A DNA stretch of 64,000 nt from Rutidosis leptorrhynchoides. Lineage: Eukaryota; Streptophyta; Magnoliopsida; Asterales; Asteraceae. The position numbers and the translations under genes are program-made. Location of the stretch: the NCBI RefSeq assembly GCF_046630445.1, contig NC_092342.1, positions 86,710,001 to 86,774,000 on the forward strand. Reading direction: 5' to 3'. Below are positions 61,300 through 64,000 of the stretch, piece after piece. Numbering within the stretch: the stretch's first letter is position 1; the number at the start of each line of letters is the position of its first letter. The notes beneath the pieces are model-generated. The model had not been told where the DNA came from. It did not search any database and saw only the letters and a list, made by a program, of their open reading frames with translations.

Positions 61300-62497
61300 A
61301 AAATAAATTTTCGTAATTTTAAGAAATTTAGATAAGAAGTAGAATAAAAATCTATGTCCTAAAAACTAGAATAGCGAGAAATAAGAAAGAAAAAGAGTGC
61401 GTCGGAAAAAAATCGAAAAATAAAAATAAGAGAAAAAGAGTGACTTATAGAACTTAAAAACACTCGACTAACCCAACCTCATTACTATTACTAACTTAAA
61501 ATTATAATCGCAAATTGAGATTACTAATTGGAATGATAATTGATACATAGGTAAAAGGCGTCGAGAAATAAGAAAATAGCGCGTCTAAACTTAAAAAGGA
61601 ACTAAAAATTTAAAACTAAAAGTTGCGTCTTAAAGCTTACAAGTAAAACTATATCCCAAATGGAAATAACTTAAAAAGGTACTAAAACTTAAAAAGGCGT
61701 CGCAAAATTCTAAAACACCTAAATCTTAGTCTAAAGAAAACGCACTTAAGGGATTTTACGGCAAGGCCTAAAAATCTAGAAATAAAAATAACTATGGCAA
61801 AAACTATGAATTAAAAATAAATACGAGCGAAAAATACAAAAATTACTCTAAAACTATTAAAAATGGACAAAATATATAAAAAGTTGTAAAAATTACAATT
61901 TTTATAAAAATATTATTTTTATATTATTTATTTTATAAAACTATTAATTTTATAAATTATTAAAACTAATTTAGACTTAAAATACAAATTATAAATAAAC
62001 TAAACTAAATAATAAAATAATTATAACCTAATTAGGGTTATTAATTAATAATAATTATTATTATAAACCCTAATTTCGTACAGCTTATGTTTCAGACGAG
62101 TTAAATCACTCCATGCGATCGCATGGAGTGTATGCTATATATTCATGCGATCGCATGAAGTAGAAAATCGGTCCTAATGGGTTGGGCTGCTACAGTGTAG
62201 CCCGTAAACTTTTATATTTTTTTTTTCTGTTTTGCTGTTTTGATGTTTTATAAAAAAAACACAATATTTAAATAAAATTTATATTTTTAAATACTAAAAA
62301 TAAAAATAAAGAAACTTTATAAAACTTATATATTTAACAAACTCTTAAAAATATATAAATTTTTGTTTTTCTTTTTATATTTTTGAATTTTTAAAACGTA
62401 TTTTTACAAAAACGTATTTTTATAAAAGTAAACTAAAAATAACAATTTTTTTTTTATATAGCGTTGCGCTTCCGGCTTTTAAGCTAAATTTTTAAGT
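61300..62497 (-). other. Leader of Athila-like element 2
   Basis: AT-rich untranslated leader without ORF; short blocks match the leader of element 1. A palindrome pair lies at 62,107-62,159. Confidence 0.65.
62107..62159. repeat. Palindrome pair, leader
   Basis: Perfect palindromes at 62,107-62,130 (24 bp, outer arms CACTC/GAGTG) and 62,142-62,159 (18 bp, outer arms TT/AA), again around CATGCGATCGCATG. Confidence 0.95.
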
Positions 62498-62498
62498 T

Positions 62499-62516
62499 CC
62501 CCGGCAGCGGCGCCAA
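62499..62516 (-). promoter_or_regulatory. Primer-binding site of Athila-like element 2
   Basis: TCCCCGGCAGCGGCGCCA on the plus strand; one mismatch from the tRNA-Asp 3' end found at element 1. Confidence 0.8.
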
Positions 62517-62523
62517 AAATACT

Positions 62524-64000
62524 TGATGTTAAAGCTAAGGGGTATAAAATACTATTAAATTTTACAAGGAAATACTATTAAATACGATACAATTTTACAC
62601 AAGATATTTATTTATTGAATGGATATACTTAAACCTTGCTACAACACTTATAGGCAGTGTACCTAATCGTACAGTAGTGTAGTTTTTAGTAAGTCCGGTT
62701 CGTTCCACAGGGAATCTTTTTCACAAAGCTTAACGCTATATTAGTTTAAATTTATAAAAATACAAATATATATATAAGTAATATTATTATTATAAAGGGG
62801 GGTTTTTACCGTTTAATGACCGGTTTGTCGATTTTAAAAACTTTAGTTGCAGTTAAAACAAAATGTAAAATATTAAATAAATAAAAGACTTAATTTTAAG
62901 CGTAAAGTAAATAACGATAATGAAATTGCGAATAATAAAAGTGCGATAAAATAAACTTGCGATAATTAAAAAGTACGATAATTAAAAGTGCAATTAAATA
63001 CAATAACAATAAATAAAAATGCGATAATTAGAAGTGCAATTAAATATAAAATAAAGGAAATTAAATATGAAATAAAAGAATTATGCTTATTTAAACTTCC
63101 GTAATCATGATGTTTGACGTGTTGATTTTAGTTTTATGCCCATGGGTTAATTGTCCTTTGTCCTGGATTATTTAATATGTCCGTCTGGTTTTTGTCCATA
63201 ACAGTCCATCAGTCATAAATATAAAGTGCGAGTGTCCTCGTCAAATTATCCTTATACCCGAAGTTTAAATATTCCAACTAATTGGGGACTTAAACTATAA
63301 CAAGATTTTAATACTTTGTTTAATAATTACACCAGGATGTCGACTGAGTGTAACCCAAGGTTTTAATACTTTATTATCAATTATGCCAAGTGTCCTTGTA
63401 CATAATTTCACCCCTGTTTTAATAATTCTAGTGGCTATTAATCCATTCCCGTGTCCGGTTAAATGAACGATTATTCGTACATATAAATACCCCGCCCATC
63501 GTGTCCGATCGAGTGTATATGGTTATTTATAGGTACGTCCAATTGTAAATCTTTATATTAAAATTAACAAACTATCATTTAGTTAAACAAATATAAAGCC
63601 CATTAATAGCCCATAGTCTAATTTCCACAAGTGTCGTTCTTTTGTCCAAACCCCAATTATGGTACAAAGCCCAATTACCCAATTTTAATATTTTTAGCCC
63701 AACATCATGATTACTTCGGATTAAATAAGCATAATAATAACTTAGCTACGAGACATTAAATTAAAAAGGTTGAACATAACTTACAATGATTAAAAATAGC
63801 GTAGCGTTACACGGACAGAATTTCGACTTACACCCTTACAACATTCGCTAACATACCCTTATTATTAGGATTTAAAATTAAAATTAAAATTAAAATATAA
63901 ATATAAATATATACGTTTACATATAGATAGAGAGATTGATGGATGGATTTTACGTTCACCAAACTGCGAATTTATAGGCCTGTGAACTGAAAAAGGAGCT
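62524..64000 (-). repeat. 5' LTR of Athila-like element 2, cut by the window end
   Basis: Matches 47,434-48,910 of the 3' LTR, with about seven substitutions and two length changes in homopolymer or TA runs. TATA-like CTATAAATTCG on the minus strand near 63,968-63,978. Confidence 0.93.

Larger units (their letters stand above)
47434..64000 (-). mobile_element. Athila-like element 2, envelope-class Gypsy, runs off the window
   Basis: Minus-strand element; the left end is the 3' LTR, and the 5' LTR begins at 62,524 and is cut by the window end. Order on the minus strand: 5' LTR, tRNA-Asp-like primer site, leader, gag-pro-RT-RNase H-integrase in one frame (61,065-55,462), small zinc-knuckle ORF (55,258-54,875), candidate intron, ATHILA-ORF1-like frame (53,063-51,792), long 3' non-coding region, purine tract, 3' LTR. 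The comparable 1.48 kb of the two LTRs differ by about seven substitutions and two indels, so it is fairly young. All three large frames carry nonsense codons. It inserted just beyond the pol stop of Copia C. Confidence 0.9.

Noticed and set aside
48911..62159. GCGATCGC core taken as cyanobacterial HIP1 and hence bacterial contamination
   Set aside because: All copies lie within one plant Gypsy element in AT-rich DNA. The longer shared core CATGCGATCGCATG and the eukaryotic splice sites around it do not fit bacterial DNA.

Overview
The window looks like nuclear DNA of a flowering plant, most likely a eudicot and plausibly Asteraceae. The Asteraceae guess rests only on the general look of the retroelement families. 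The DNA is AT-rich and almost wholly made of nested LTR retrotransposons; no intact host gene was recognised. Element clades were assigned by motifs and architecture, not by phylogeny.

Left half (1-35,656). After a truncated LTR remnant (1-802), one very large Ty3/Gypsy chromovirus (Tekay/Del-like) spans 1,039-35,651 and is framed by the target duplication AAAGA. Its 3.4-3.6 kb LTRs enclose a Met-type primer site, an acidic leader ORF, an F-box-like ORF resembling plant At2g35280-type F-box proteins, then gag-protease-RT-RNase H-integrase-chromodomain, decayed by several stops and frameshifts. Two later insertions split it. A minus-strand Ty1/Copia tandem (LTR-internal-LTR-partial internal, 5,267-15,984) lies in the acidic ORF. 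A minus-strand, very young, pol-less Athila-like element (16,443-26,723, duplication GACTC) lies inside the F-box ORF.

Middle (35,657-47,433). About 2.6 kb of non-TE-looking DNA carries a doubtful minus-strand gene start with a CT-rich leader. Then comes a nearly intact, young plus-strand Copia element (38,240-44,080, duplication ACTTT, LTRs identical apart from a triplet repeat, one frameshift in pol). It is followed by an LTR-like fragment broken by a Helitron-like 3' terminus. The DNA behind that terminus contains one exon of a kinesin motor domain. A third Copia copy follows, cut by the next insertion.

Right (47,434-64,000). A minus-strand, envelope-class Athila-like element runs off the window. 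It has a 1,867-codon gag-pol frame with three nonsense codons and no frameshift, a small zinc-knuckle ORF, and an ATHILA-ORF1-like reading frame. That last frame lacks its own ATG but sits behind a well-formed candidate intron that would supply one in phase. The element carries pairs of perfect palindromes with the core CATGCGATCGCATG at three separate places: LTR, env intron and leader.

Best candidates for something new: the captured F-box ORF with its acidic partner ORF inside a chromovirus; the palindrome pairs; the spliced env-like gene; the pol-replaced young Athila derivative; the kinesin exon next to a Helitron end; and hairpin series in the Copia leader and 3' UTR.
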